This document shows, piece after piece, positions 10,053 through 22,251 of a DNA stretch of 64,000 nucleotides. Numbering within the stretch: the first letter of the stretch is position 1; each line of letters begins with the position of its first letter. The notes beneath the pieces are model-generated. The model worked only from the letters and a program-made list of their open reading frames with translations. It ran no database searches and was not told where the DNA came from. A program made the translations under genes and the position numbers. Source of the stretch: Volvox africanus (Eukaryota; Chlorophyta; Chlorophyceae; Chlamydomonadales; Volvocaceae); contig BSDZ01000117.1 of the NCBI GenBank assembly GCA_030268105.1, forward strand, positions 62,001 through 126,000. The letters run 5' to 3'.

Positions 10053-13000
10053 GGGCCACTGCAACTCCTTGGCTAATGAGCTAGGGATCTTGTATAGCGT
10101 TTTGAGCTGAGAGCTCTTATTACGCCTGGGAGTTTGAACTTCTTGAAATTCAGTTGCCTGACGGGTGCATGGCACCGTTATCCCGCTCCTTGGGCAACTG
10201 TGCCAGTTCCATTCCAACAGACAGCAAACTTGCTTTTGGCAGGGAAATGTGATGTTTTTAAGGCGCGGCCAACTGGAAAGGCGACAGGACAGCGGGTGGT
10301 GGTTCCTCTTCGAGTGTATGCAGCTTGTTCAGCCTTGAGGTGCTTACACAAGAGCGATGTTTGTTGATCTCATGTCAGACAAAAGCTCGGGCCTATGATT
10401 ATGGGTACGGGCCTTTATCAACTCTCAGCCGGTAGATGAATTGCCCCTGCCATTGAGTGTGACGGAATCCACACAGGGTGACGTGCCATTGACAGCCCAT
10501 TACACAGGAACCTTTGATGTTTTGGCTATTGGTCATCGACGCGACGTTGCCTGGAGGTAACCTGTACATTTCTCAGTCTTCTGTTGTCCTCAGTGATCAA
10601 TCGTTCGGTGGTGTATTGCGCCCCAGTTGGCGGCAGTGAAAGGTGTTTGGGCCAGTCTATATTATCTACCGGTAGCATCCATCGGGCTGCTGTGCGGATG
10701 TTTTTGTTGGGGGTCAGGGAGTCAACTCCTGGTTTGTACCTAACTGTGGGGTAGTGTCTTAAGGGAGAGGATATCTACGGACATTACGGCTTTGTAAGTA
10801 GAGAGCTTAAGAAGATGTCCGTCATTGGCCCTTCTGCCGCCACTGCTGTTGCCTGCTTGATACCGTTTCCGCTTATTGTTCAGTTTTCGTGTCTGGACTC
10901 GTTTGTTGTTTATCTGGTTCGGCAATTTAGTTTACGTGTTCTCTGTGTGGTATGAGCTTGTCTGTCGTGTAGGAATCATCTATGGTCTCTAGGTTTGACT
11001 GGTTATTTGGTTCATTGTTTGATTGTGGAGCAGTGGCAGTGAGACTAGCTAAGGGCAATAGTAAAGGTCAGTCATAGGTCAGTCTGAACAAACCACGAGC
11101 TCCATCTTTATTGCAGACGTGAGGCCAGCGCAGGACGGGGCCAGCGCGCTTATTTTTATGCGTTGCTATTTCCGGACGTACGGCATTCACGCAGGTGCGT
11201 GAGAAACGCCTTCCTGGCAGTGAATGGCCGCATGCATTAAAACGGTTTTGCTCATGCAGCCTCTGGCACCGCAAACCCCCTTTATTTGGTTTGTCTTTGG
11301 GGGGCATGGTCTGTCTAGTTGTGTGCATGAGCGGTTTGCACCTGCGCATTTTACGCGCATGGCTTTCGTTTTTCATGACCTGCGAATGATGCATTCATTG
11401 TTAAAATTATTGGTTGCCTAAACATCATGTTCTAGGAAATGCCCGGATCGCAGCACGCGCAATGGTGAATTCCTATCCGTCTAGGTTCCGATGTGTAGAG
11501 AATTCGCCTCATGGCAAGGCTAGCGAGCGCCAAATATGGCAGGCAACGCCCCGATACCTCGCCACACACAATGGATGTTGACCTCCACCCTCTGGCGGAG
11601 GCGATAGAGCGGCAGATGTCCATCCGGTGAGCGGTGAAAGGTCGCCGAATGGGCTTGTTGCCAGGATAGCCCGATAGCCCCGCCCCCACGATTGAGGGGG
11701 AACACCGCAGCTGGGCTTTACGCGACATGTGCTTGGCAGCTGGGTGGTTCCTCAGCCTGTAGTGGGGTCTAGGGTGGGGCCGCCCTGCCTGTCAATGGGG
11801 GCGAACGGGACGAGAGAGATGGGAAGGAGAGCGACAGTACGCCCGTCAGGTTGGCACGGCACTTGGTGTAAATGGTAGGTTTTGACTTTCTGTTTGGTAC
11901 CCGTTTTGAAAAGGAGTTGTTGGTGTTTGTATAGTGGTTTGAACGTTTTGTATATATATTATCGCTCCTTGATGTGATTCTGGTGCATTCCTATGCTGGC
12001 ACATGGATGTGTCGGGTGGAGGCGCATATCCGCAGGCTGTGGTGCTTTAGTCGCGATTGTCAATGGTGGCGATTTGCATGATGAGTTGTTTTGTCAACGC
12101 TACGTAGCTGTGGCGGCGGCATTGTATGGAGACAGGCATGGGACTGGTATTGCGCGATAAAGGAAACAGAATGGGGAGCACCTGTCCGTGGGGAGTTGGC
12201 TATATCCATAAGGTTTGGGAAATGCCGCTTTCTGGTGGCTCCCAAACAAAGCATTGTTATGATTTCATCTCTGTGACGGAGATCCTTCCTGTTCGTTTTG
12301 TGAGCTCAGGGTTTTATATTGGCTGGAGGTATCGAGGTTGGGTCTAATCTACCTGGATTTTGCTTATTAAGGCAGTAAAGTTTAGAGGCGTAAACCTAAA
12401 TAGGCAATGCTACAGCCGAACCTGGAGGTTGGCAGCTAACATGTGGCTCTTACATGCTACAAGGGATGGATGCGGTTGTCCTGGTTTATATGGACACGGA
12501 AATAGATTACGTTCTATTGCGTGGTGAGGGAAGGACAAGGCCTTGCTGTGGCTGGGGCCTAGTATACCGGTAAAAGGTTAATGGCTGAAGTGCATCTGTC
12601 ATCTTCGATCTACGTATGTGTATGGATTGGATATTATCGGTGGGCATGGCCCCGAATGGAAGGTGCGGCCACGAGACAGCGGCCCACACCTGTTTGAGCA
12701 ATATGGCCGAACGTATTCATATTCAAAGAAACGAGGGTCAGAGAGCAGCGCACCCTACCAATGAGCCGTACGGTTGGCTCACTGATAGGGATGAATTAGA
12801 GACAGATTCGAACCACCACCTCGGAATGCGCACAAGAAGAGCCGCCGAGCCTTCCCTGGCACCTTCCTTCCTCATGGCGCAGCGGCCACGACAATATGTC
12901 GGGCCCCGTCCTTCTCCTCTTCAAACCTTTCCCCCCTTTTAAAGCAGAAACTCCCTTTGTAAGGCTAACCGTGTCGATGACATCATCACCATCACCATCA

Positions 13001-14683
13001 CACCACACACGACCATGTTGAAATGCCGTACACTATTGCTGGATTGGGTCTATTTCTCGTACCCTCACCAACCGCCAGGTGCTGTTAGCTGCAGCAGAAG
13101 TAGATTATACATCCGTTGCATGATTGGTCCGATGCGCATAGCGCTTTATGGACGTAGCGCTATGAAACGTGTGGGCTCCAGGAGTTGAGACTTGTGCTGC
13201 CTCCTAATGTTGTATGTAGTGATGTGACACCGAAGGTAAGCCTGCATATGAAGTTTGCACAACGAGTATGCAAGTCATCGAAGCGACGCCGCAGGGTGTT
13301 CTATTGATGCCGTGTGTCGCCTCCAGGGAGGGACAAGCGCCCGCTCTTGGATAGTAGTCAGTTCGGTTCGAGGGGGCGTGATGACATAACGATATTTGCA
13401 GACATATTGTTAGTCTGTGCAAACTAACTGACTCATTCTTGAGGTGCACATAGGCAAACGCGCGCCAATATGTGTACGCCGAACGAAGGTACGGGCGCGT
13501 TGACCTGCGATGACCTTCTATCGGAAATTATCTGACACAGTCCCAGCTAGTAGTGTCAGTCGCGCTTGCCTCTTGTAGAACTCCTGAAGAACTCCTTACA
13601 GCTTTGTCTCTCCGTTGCGCCTCTATCAGAAGACAGGATATGAGCCCTATTTGCTTATAGGCCTGTGTGTGTGTTTGTGTCAGGGAAAAAGCGTTGGTAA
13701 TTGAATTAACTTACGCTCACCGACGCTTATACAAAACAAAGTAGTATATGCGTACAAACATGAGTAGATGAGGTACTTCGTTAAGATGAGTGTGTTGAGC
13801 AGCAGGGTACTCGTCCAGTCCAGACACCTAACTGTATGTGAGGGTATCCTTCCGAGGAAGCAGTGAGTGACATCCGCTTTTCACTAGAAGTTTGTATGGA
13901 GTATGTACCTTATGCTGTGGCACTTTCTCAAGGCGCCGTACGTCCCAATTGGCATTCGCCGTACCATGTTCCGGTTTTATTTAGGCACATTGCGGCTGCT
14001 GAGGGACCTAAAGACCGCCATCCAGGCAAACCCCTGACCTGATGTACAGTGTACAGTGTTGGAGGACGCATCGATTTGCGCTTGCGGATATGGCGGATGG
14101 GGTTGCGGTGGTTGACGTGGTCATTAAGATACCGAGTACCAGAAGGAAAGGGGAACCGTCCCCAATGACGGTGATGGCTGTGCAACGCATACACGTGAAG
14201 CACACGGCTCAGTCCGTTTCACCCGCCTCAAAGTTTTTTGAAGTACTTAGAAGAAAGAAGGACACCAAAACCTTAGTACCAGACACCTGAGAACATAACA
14301 TATATCCGTCCATGACAACATGAGCTATACAGCTGGTACGAGCAAGATGCGGCTCGTACCGGGAGATCGGTAGAAGCAGCTACACAGGCATTAAACCCGC
14401 CATTATTACAGACGCCCGATTTCACTACTGTGTAAGTCGATGTTATGAAAAGGCTGCTCATTGATGGTTGAGCAGCGGATTTAGCGACGCTGGGCGCACG
14501 AAAGTTAATTTGTAGTACGTTCCGCATGCGAGGAATTCGCCCAGTCTTCTCAGTGAACCCGAAATTCGCCGAGGGCTTTAAAGTGGCCTACATGCTAGCG
14601 CTACGGCAAACACGAACTCCTAGCTCCGTCTTCTAGAAGGCCGATATCATTCTAAGGAAAGGTAGTGCACAACCAAAATATCC
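10053..14683. other. No recognisable gene
   Basis: About 4.6 kb with only short frames. A CATCAC-type microsatellite lies near 12,977-13,010. No tRNA, rRNA, transposon domain or clear exon was recognised. Confidence 0.5.
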
Positions 14684-14962
14684 TTGGGGAATTCCACAAT
14701 ACCACCAGACCCCAAACACCCACCCGGCTCTCCCACGGCAGCAGCTCGCCGCCTTGGCGCTCCGTTGACGCGGCCATCAACATCCTCCTCAACGTCCTCC
14801 ACCACCTCGTCCGCCTCCGCCGCCATCGCCACCGGACGCACCAGGTGTTCAACATTGCCGCCGCTCCGTGCCTTACCGCATCGGACGCCGCGGAAACGTG
14901 GCCTGCCGCCAGCATTTCCGCCACTGCACCGCATATCATGGGCCCAGGGGTTCATTCAAGTA
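14684..14962 (+). CDS. Exon-like Pro/Ser/Thr-rich frame
   Basis: The plus frame is rich in Pro, Ser, Thr and Arg (including STSSSTSSTTSSASAA) and is followed by a good donor, GTAAGG, at about 14,961. The base composition rises sharply to GC-rich here against AT-richer flanks. Other frames on both strands are also open, so coding strand is uncertain and no family is recognised. Confidence 0.3.
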
Positions 14963-15840
14963 AGGTTTCCCAACTCACACGGACTAATCAGGTATGTGGC
15001 TTGTCGGAGGGATTATCGCTGTGTTATGTAACTTCAGCGGTTTAATAGTTGGGTCGTTGCTGGTTGGCCGTTGGTTTGGTTTTCTGAAACATTGCTTCAA
15101 TCTTCGCGTGGCAGTGTAGCGCAGATTGGCATCGGAAGCCGCACTTCATGGTTCAGGCAGTTGACTGGATTTCCTCAACGATGGGACTCTCGCTATATAT
15201 ACTGCGTATAGGAGAACCAAAGACCCAGTTGTGCTGACCCACGGGTCAGTGCTCCTTGTGTACCATGGTCTATGCCTTAATATAAGAATTCGCACATTCT
15301 TAATTATGAAGGCAACCCAAGTCAATAAGAAATAGCTCATGTATACTGGGGCTGTTTTTTGAAATGTCTCCACCAAACATCGGAGACATTTATGCCAAGG
15401 ATTTTAAGTTTGCTGAGCTTCTTGCCATGAGCCATCGTCCTGCATGTGTCCGCGTCCCACTTCCATATGTAAGCCTAAATTAGTTATATGGCTTTTTGAA
15501 CCAAAGCCGCGCAGCTCGGTGGCGTCTCTGTGAGCGATTGGCGCAGTCTATCTTGCGCGAACGGTAAATACTCTGTCAGGCACTTCCTACCAGATAGCAC
15601 CCAGAGGAGACTTCCTGCCAAGGAGGTCGTGCGAGTAGAACATGTTTGATGAAGTCGGTGTCACTGTCCTAGGCAAAACATCTTAACTGTCTTTCGTCCT
15701 GAGGTTCACAAAACTAATGGCAGTCAGATCAGCGAGTTTCTTCTTCGCCAAGCCGTGCTAACCCCTAAGCCCTCAATAATACTTGCAAGGTAGAGCGGTT
15801 GCCAAAGGATGATTGTATGCGGACAGCTTCGCAAAGAGTC
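14963..15840. other. No recognisable gene
   Basis: Nothing recognised beyond short frames. Confidence 0.5.
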
Positions 15841-16116
15841 AGGTACAATCACACTTAGGAAATATATACTTGTTGTGAGATCACAAAGCTTAGGAGGGCT
15901 TATAGTACACAGAGGATAACATCACCAGGGACATTCAGTGGTGGAAACATATCTTTTCGATCGTAATTCGCGCCAATATGGGCTTGTACGGCAGCTCCAA
16001 CGGCTATAACGCTATGATCATGCCTCCACGCCCTCCACGACGTTTCGGTAAAATCTGCCCAGCCATCCAACACTCCATCACAGGCTTTCAAGCTATAAGG
16101 TATTACATCTAACTAG
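15841..16116 (-). repeat. Inverted dispersed repeat, copy 2
   Basis: Reverse-complement copy of 217-472. It begins AGGTACAATCAC and ends GGTATTACATCTA on the plus strand. Compared with copy 1 it carries extra bases near 15,860-15,875. Confidence 0.8.
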
Positions 16117-16605
16117 TATGTCTCTAGGTTTGCTTAACCTTGATTTCCAGCACCGCGCCCATCATTATTCTTACTGCAAATTCTGCCCCGGCACAGATAC
16201 CCAAGCCCCTGACTGAAAAGTACCAGAATAGGCCCATGGTTCACAGCAGGGGCTCACAGCAGAGTGACCCCTGGTTCACAGGAACCCTAGCTAAGGCGCG
16301 TATTTTGGACCCTCGCTTCGACATAAACCACAATTGATAGTCACACCCTGAACTTTTGTTTTCAAAAGCGTCTCACAGGGTGTCGTGAGACGAGCCTTCG
16401 CGTTCCGTTGTTGCCAGGACTTGCTTTGCTGCACCATTCCTTATCACGCAAAATCGTGGAAGAGCAAATTCGAACGATTTTATAACGTGGTGACCTATAC
16501 CTAAAACGTGATCTGCAAGCACTGGCAGGTCACTGCTGCTTGACAGCCTGAGCTGTAAGGACTTCATAACCAGAAACGCCAAGCCACTTAACGTCGAAAA
16601 TATTT

Positions 16606-17152
16606 ATGAACACTCTGGATGTTGTTAAAACACTGGTACCCCTCTGGAGTATGCGGCTCCATTTCTACGCCAGCCGCAACGTGTATGAAAGGGCCTTCCT
16701 GTGTCCTTCACCAGTTCATTTAGACCGTCGCACCTGGTCGGCTGCTGCCGCTTCAGGCAGCTCTAGCGACGCTCCAACATTTACCTCGATCAACGAGCTT
16801 AGTGGCACGTCATGAAATACAGCCGGTAGCTCTACAGCAGCTTCTACTGTGGCGCAAACCTCAGTGCTGGCTCTCCGCGTCCGTGCCGGCCACCGCCGGA
16901 TGACGGCTCTAGAGAGCGCCGCCGCAGCCGCGCATGATGTCCTGGCGGCGGCTCGCCCTGCAGCTTCTGCAAGTCCCGCACGGCCACCTCGGTCTGCCAC
17001 CATTACCGCGGCTGTGCAACCTCGCTTCAAAAGATTTTCGCAGCCTGCTGAATTACCCAGGAGCACCGGTCGGTCGGCGAGTGATACATTTGCAATGGAG
17101 GAGGAGGACGCAGAGGAGCAGCAGCGGGCTGAGGAGCAGCGGCGCCGGATTG
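16606..17152 (+). pseudogene. Hypothetical Ala/Ser/Arg-rich frame with one stop
   Basis: One reading frame runs from ATG 16,606 past 17,152, broken by a single TGA at 16,813-16,815. The second half is Ala-rich (for example ESAAAAAHDVLAAARPAA) and ends in an acidic/Gln-Arg stretch (EEEDAEEQQRAEEQRRR) likely to form a helix. A GTGCGT donor-like site follows at about 17,157, before a GTGCG microsatellite. It could be a decayed exon, or a gene whose first ATG lies after the stop at 16,849. No family is recognised. Confidence 0.35.
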
Positions 17153-17394
17153 TAGGTGCGTGCGTGCGTGTGCATGTGTGTTTGGGTGCGCGCCTGTGTG
17201 GGCTATTGTCGCTCTGCGAGTCGCTCTGGATGGGAATTCATCCTACTGTTCGCATGCTAGCGGCACCTACGCTTCCGCCATTGTTTTACGAAGGCCCACC
17301 TTCCATTGCCCAAGGCATCCACGCAAAAGAGAATGGATTAAGAAACGTTCAAGTTAGATACTGGAATTGTTGCGAGAAGGGCAGTTATTCAACC

Positions 17395-17543
17395 TGACGT
17401 GGGATCTAGCGGCTACACGTCCGGCGCCTAATCTTCCCGGGGCCCCCCGCCTCCTGCTGCGATACGGTACGTCGCGCTGTCTGTCCCTGGCTTCCTGGCG
17501 AAATGGCCATGAAGGCCCTGACGCGGACGGACGGTGCATGGGG
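17395..17543 (+). repeat. Dispersed direct repeat, copy 2
   Basis: Gapless copy of 2-150. It lies about 340 bases upstream of the GTPase-like exons at 17.9 kb. Confidence 0.85.
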
Positions 17544-17881
17544 CATTGCGAGTGCAACGGAAGCCCGGAGACGAAGGGGCCCGGCATGGCGACTTCGGTC
17601 GGGTATTGAGCCCATGCCCACGCCCGTCACCCCTTCAGTTCTCTGGCGCTTTCTCTGCTCTCACTCGAATCCCCATCTTCCCCTGCATCCTCCAAATGAC
17701 GCACGTTCGTGTTCGATATTCCTTATCCTCGTACGTTTTCTTACCTCGTGCTTGGCTCAAATCGCGGACAGCTCTTTTTTGGCGAAAGGCGGTGAAAATA
17801 TTTTGGGGGCGCGAGACTTCGATTCCTCTTCGCTATTGTTTGCTAACCCTCCGACGGCGTTTCTGTGACCCGCGTCCTCAG

Positions 17882-18458
17882 GCAGGGTGTCTCCCATGAA
17901 AATGATACGTTCCCAGGAGCACTTGCAGAGCGCAAGGAAGCGAGCCAGCCGGGTGACGCCCTCCGCAGGTATGACTGGCATGTCGCTGTCTGGCAGGGAG
18001 GACGTATACAGGGCACACTGCACCACCTAACCATCGCATCTTTGGGTTTTCGTGATTTACGTTCAAGGAAAATTTTCGTGGTACTGAGATGCCGCGCTAA
18101 GGTTGAGGCTCGCAGACACCTTCCTCAACTTCGTTGTTTGCCCTTCCATTCCTCCCTACTTAACGTTTTCTTTGCCTTCCTCTCGCCCTCCTTTTCTCCC
18201 CCGTGTGCCCTCACTTCCCTCGTTCTTTCCCCCCTCCCGGGCGCCCCGGGAATCGCCAGGCATCAATAATGAGGCGGAGAAGACTCGCAGCCGCGCCGCC
18301 CGGCGCTTGGATTGTTGATGAAGGAGCTGTCAGTGCCGTTGGGTCGCTACCTTTCGGGCTTTCCCCAGCCGGAAAGGCTTCACCTCTTCGAGGCGGCGCT
18401 GCAGGCGCTAACGGTGGGGGAGGGGGCCTACCGAACAGCTCTGCAACGAGTGGATAAG
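17882..18458 (+). pseudogene. NOG1/Obg-type GTPase, broken N-terminal exons
   Basis: Exon one (17,882-17,968) follows a CCTCAG acceptor, reads IRSQEHLQSARKRASRVTPS and ends at a GTATGA donor. Exon two (18,260-18,458) follows CGCCAG. The two join in phase 1 to give a glycine, then INNEAEKTRSRAARRLD. A one-base loss near 18,313 then shifts frame to LMKELSVPLGRYLSGFP and LTVGEGAYRTALQRVDKL. This layout (RKRASR, DTLMKELS-like, helical LxxLTxGEG) is the N-terminal helical region of NOG1-type GTPases. After VDKL the expected GT donor is absent. The intervening intron is pyrimidine-rich, like the intron in the 6.2-7.4 kb fragment. This piece is the family N-terminus yet lies 11 kb downstream of the G-domain piece, on the same strand. 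Either two dead copies exist or one copy was rearranged. Confidence 0.65.
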
Positions 18459-19210
18459 CTCTTTCACGTGCTTACCCTCCTGTCCTGCCCCCAGCCATCT
18501 GCATGATGACATCTTGCCCAACCTCGACGGCCAGGCGCCCTTCCGACCTAAAACATCCTGATTAGGCAAAGTCCTTAAAGGGGCTGATAGTGCGGCTGAC
18601 TACATTCGTTGCACGGGAATGTTAAATAGCGTTCTGCATCTAAGATTAAAAGATAAAGAGCAAACAGTTCTTTCTCTGCCCTCGGCAAACTATTCGCAAA
18701 GTGGATGCAGGAGGCGTTCGCAGTTATCGCTAAGCTCAGCCGGGACGCAACCATATATCAGGGAGTAAAATGTGGACTTCTACAAAGTAGAGAATATGCG
18801 TGGTGGCTTGACCCTTGACGGATTCTCGTTACTTCAGTTGTCTGGGGGTACGACGGTACGATATACAATAGCGCTTGCCAAACGCTATGTCATCTTTAAA
18901 AAGATGGAAAATTCCAAAACCAAGACAGAAAATATAATCATTAATACGTTTAGAAAGAAAGTATGCATCATGCGAAGCTGGTGATAAAGCGTATAGCTAA
19001 GACTTTTATGTCCATCACGCAACGCTATAAATGCTGAATACCTTATTGCCCATTTCGATATGATACATAAACTTCTGCTATTCTGATACGAGTCATACAG
19101 CTTATATATCTTTCCCATTCCAGACGCAGCTTGCGACGCAGCTTGCACGGCGGACTAAGGCGTTTGGCGCCTAAGCGCCCTGGCTTCAGAATAATTACTA
19201 GTAATCGAAT
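18459..19210. other. No recognisable gene
   Basis: AT-rich sequence with short frames only. Confidence 0.5.
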
Positions 19211-19735
19211 ATGAGTACCCCGATAAGCTCTGATGAATCACCGAGGATGCCTCGCAATGTGTCCGCTCCGAATGCTACGGCAACTGACACCAACGCCAAG
19301 GAAATGCCGCGGATAATTGGAGTAGCTCAGTCAGACATTAGAAGCAGTCATGCAAGGAGAGCGTGGCAACCTGAAGCGTTCAGGCAACATCAACAACTGC
19401 ATGCAAAGGTAAGATCCCTGTAATCGATAACCTTTAAATAGTGTGTGAGATTTGTAGTCTTTGATAACAACTTTATCCTCATAATTGGAGTAGCTCAATC
19501 AGACATTAGAAGCAGTCATTCAAGGAGAGCGTGGCAACCTGTAACAGCGCGAATGGCGCAGAAGCGCCAGAAAGAGCCAAACTGCGTTGTCGGACTTTAG
19601 CCATTTTGAAGCGTTCAGGCAACATCCACAACTGCATACGAAGGTAAGGACCCTGTAATCGAAAACCATTGAAAAATGTGTCAGATTTGTAGTATTTGAT
19701 AACAACTTAATCCTCAGCATAGCCTAGTTGTCTCA
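19211..19735 (+). repeat. Exon-like segment with internal tandem duplication
   Basis: A frame from ATG 19,211 ends at a GTAAGA donor (exon edge 19,408). Unit 1 (19,313-19,480) is then duplicated as unit 2 (19,481-19,717), again with an AAG|GTAAGG donor and a CCTCAG acceptor before 19,718. Unit 1 ends CCTCAT, so its acceptor is lost. Unit 2 carries an extra 66-base block (19,542-19,607) containing the hairpin TGGCGC-AGAA-GCGCCA. The segment runs straight into the edge of the tandem array. Protein family unknown. Confidence 0.6.
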
Positions 19736-19744
19736 GATGAACCT

Positions 19745-20743
19745 TCCAGATCGGGCTCAATATGCAAGGCGTCCGGGTCCGCTGTGCCTCGCGGGGTAAT
19801 AGTTAGTAATAAAAAAAAATAATTATTATAAAAAATAAAAATATATATAAATATAATCAATACTAATGATATTATAATAAATGATTAAAATTAATATATT
19901 TATATAAATAATAATACTAATGATAATAAACATGATATAATAATAATCAAATTAATCGTAATACTCATAATCATAAAAATCATAATATTTATTATAATTA
20001 TAATAATTTATCAATAATCATGAGATTCATAAGAATCATATGAATCATAATGATAGGGCTCCGGTGTGCCCTCCCCATCTCCCTCCCCCGCCCTTTGTCG
20101 GCGATGATGGTGGTGCTTTGGCGGCGTCGGTGGTGGCGTCGGTGGCGGACGGAGGGAGGGACGGAAAGAGGTTCCCATTCCCACCATCGCCACCGCTGCC
20201 ACCACGGCCACATACACCACTACGACTACCGCCGCAAACACCGCCACCAAGGCGACCGCTGTAAGTGTCCTGGGGTATGTACGGGCAGTGTTCATAATTG
20301 GATCTTAAACTGACATTCTCCGATTTGGCCTTCGTAGGCGGACACAACAGGGTCACTACACCCATGAAATCGAAACGGGTAAGATATGATACGGGATCGA
20401 GTTTCAAAGGTTACAAGTGTATGTCTTGATGCCTTGACTGACTGAGGGATTACCTTGCAGGGATGTTTCGCTCTAGAGTGGTTTTGGATTTACCCCTTGG
20501 TTTTGGATTTACGATATACTGCCACTGACATTTCCGATTGGGCCTTTGTAGGCAGCCACAATTCCAGGACGGGCTTAGTATGCTAGGCGTCCGGGTCCGC
20601 TGTGCCTTGCGAGGTACGGAAATTCCTTATCCGCAACAGTGACAATCGAATGCCAATAACAGTAATAAAAATAATAGTAATAAAAATAATAATTATTATA
20701 AAAATTAATATATTTATATAAATAATAAACATAATAAACATAA
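19745..20743. repeat. Tandem array, left edge
   Basis: The array begins with a diverged copy of the unit's CCGGGTCCGCTGTGCCT block at 19,745-19,800. An AT-rich spacer follows (19,800-20,030), then a full GC-rich core (20,031-20,640) and the start of the next spacer, where element A is inserted. The core matches the units at 47-64 kb almost base for base. The divergence of the first partial copy is what one expects at an array edge. Confidence 0.9.
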
Positions 20744-21165
20744 TGTTGTATATGGTACCCACGAAGGGTGGTATCAAAAGATACCGGTTGTTGTGCCAGA
20801 GCCTGATTAAGTAGAGCTGCCGACTAGGTCGTACTTGAGAGACCATAAGGCCTCGAACCGGGCGTGACCTTCAGAAGTCACCACTACAACCGGAGATTCA
20901 GTGAACCAGGAACCAGATGTTCCACAATTTACCATTCAGGCGGTAAATGGCCCATTCCATACAGGTTATGGAGTAACTGACAGGTTCAGATGTTTCAGGA
21001 AATCGGTTAGTATTGGTCGTCGACAGCCGAGACCAAATCCACAAATCGAATGCCAGATGGGAACATGAAACAGTTAATCTGATAATTAAATATATTATAT
21101 CATTAAATATTAAACAGATAATTATTATACTTAATGAATTACCAAAATGCATTAAGGATACAACA
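20744..21165 (-). repeat. Element A 3' LTR
   Basis: 422 bp, TGTTGTAT...ATACAACA, with CATAA duplication on its outer side. It matches 46,627-47,048. Confidence 0.95.
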
Positions 21166-21180
21166 ATTGTTCCCCCTCTA
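21166..21180 (-). promoter_or_regulatory. Element A polypurine tract
   Basis: On the minus strand AGAGGGGGAACAAT directly precedes the 3' LTR, the normal site of plus-strand DNA priming. Confidence 0.8.
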
Positions 21181-21234
21181 GATGCAGCGTCCCGATGCAT
21201 GAAACGAGAGCAGACAGGTTGAGGTAGGACAGCG

Positions 21235-22251
21235 TCAGAGAGGTCCGTCCTTAGACTGTGCCCGCAGCCTAGCTTCATCAAGCAGGGGTTTCATGTCTGG
21301 GGTGAAGTTACGTGCCGGTTCCCAGCTATTGTGCTCAGACGAATATCCAGACCACTTAACCAGGTACTCATGTACGTTACGCTTACGCCTGCCTTTGCCA
21401 ACACGTCGTGCACGGTAATCCAGGATACGTTCGACAGCATACAGGGTCTGCTTACCCGATAACCAGGTAGAGGGATTAGCTTCCGTAACAGGAGGGATGC
21501 TATCGTTAGCCTCAGGCAGAGTACCCCGATATGGACGTACGAGAGATACATGAAATGTGGGATGAATGTGTAGGTCAGATGGGAGTTGTAACTCTACAGC
21601 CACCGACCCTACCATGCGTACGACAGGATAAGGCCCCACAAAGCGCGGTAATAACTTGCGAGACCCATCAGCCAGGGAACGAAGGTTCTTCGTGCTCAAC
21701 ATAACCAGCTGGCCCTTAGTGAACGTGACGTCCTTTTTGGACTTGTTATAATAGTCCATAGCCCGTTGCTGTGCAGCTTCCAGGCAAGCTTTAGCGTCAG
21801 TTAGACGGGACACGAAAGACTTAGCAAACGTTTTTGCAGCTGGAACATTTACGTCCAACTCCCGCCAAACAGGCAAAGCAGGGTTAAAACCGTAATTCAG
21901 GAAAAACGGACTATTACCAACGGACCGGTTAGTAGCATTATTAATGGCAAACTCAGCAGCGGTTAGGTAGGTATCCCATGCAGTAGGGGTGCGTCCTGCA
22001 AAGTTACGGAGCATATCACCCAGGACACGGTTAACACGCTCTGTTTGCCCATCAGATTGGGGGTGGTAGGCGGTGGACAGGTTCACCCGCATTCCTACCA
22101 GAGTCCCCAGGGCGCCCCAAAACTTACTTGCAAATTGAGTGCCGCGGTCAGATACCACGGACTTGGGGACCCCATGCAAACGTACCACATTGTCGAAAAA
22201 TAGACGGGCCGTTTGCTCAGCTGTGCAGGATGATGTCGTGGGGGCCAGGTG
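21235..22251 (-). pseudogene. Element A pol, integrase C-terminal half and chromodomain
   Basis: Continuation of the A pol frame left of the B insertion. It holds the second integrase aspartate (VVSDRGTQFASKFW) and the glutamate motif (STAYHPQSDGQTERVNRVL). A GPY/F-type module follows ([18 protein letters not shown]), then a terminal chromodomain ([20 protein letters not shown]). This part is open to its stop at 21,235. The frame resumes from 34,256 on the far side of element B. Chromodomains of this type bind modified histone H3 and steer integration to heterochromatin in related elements. Insertion into a satellite array fits that, as inference. Confidence 0.92.

Noticed and set aside
14647..14955. 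Minus-strand Val/Glu/Asp-rich frames at 14.7 kb as coding
   Set aside because: The plus strand has a better composition and a good donor site; the minus frames look like antisense shadows.
20040..20264. Plus-strand proline-rich frames in each array core as host genes
   Set aside because: They are conserved only as far as the repeat DNA is identical; splice-like sites cut through them.
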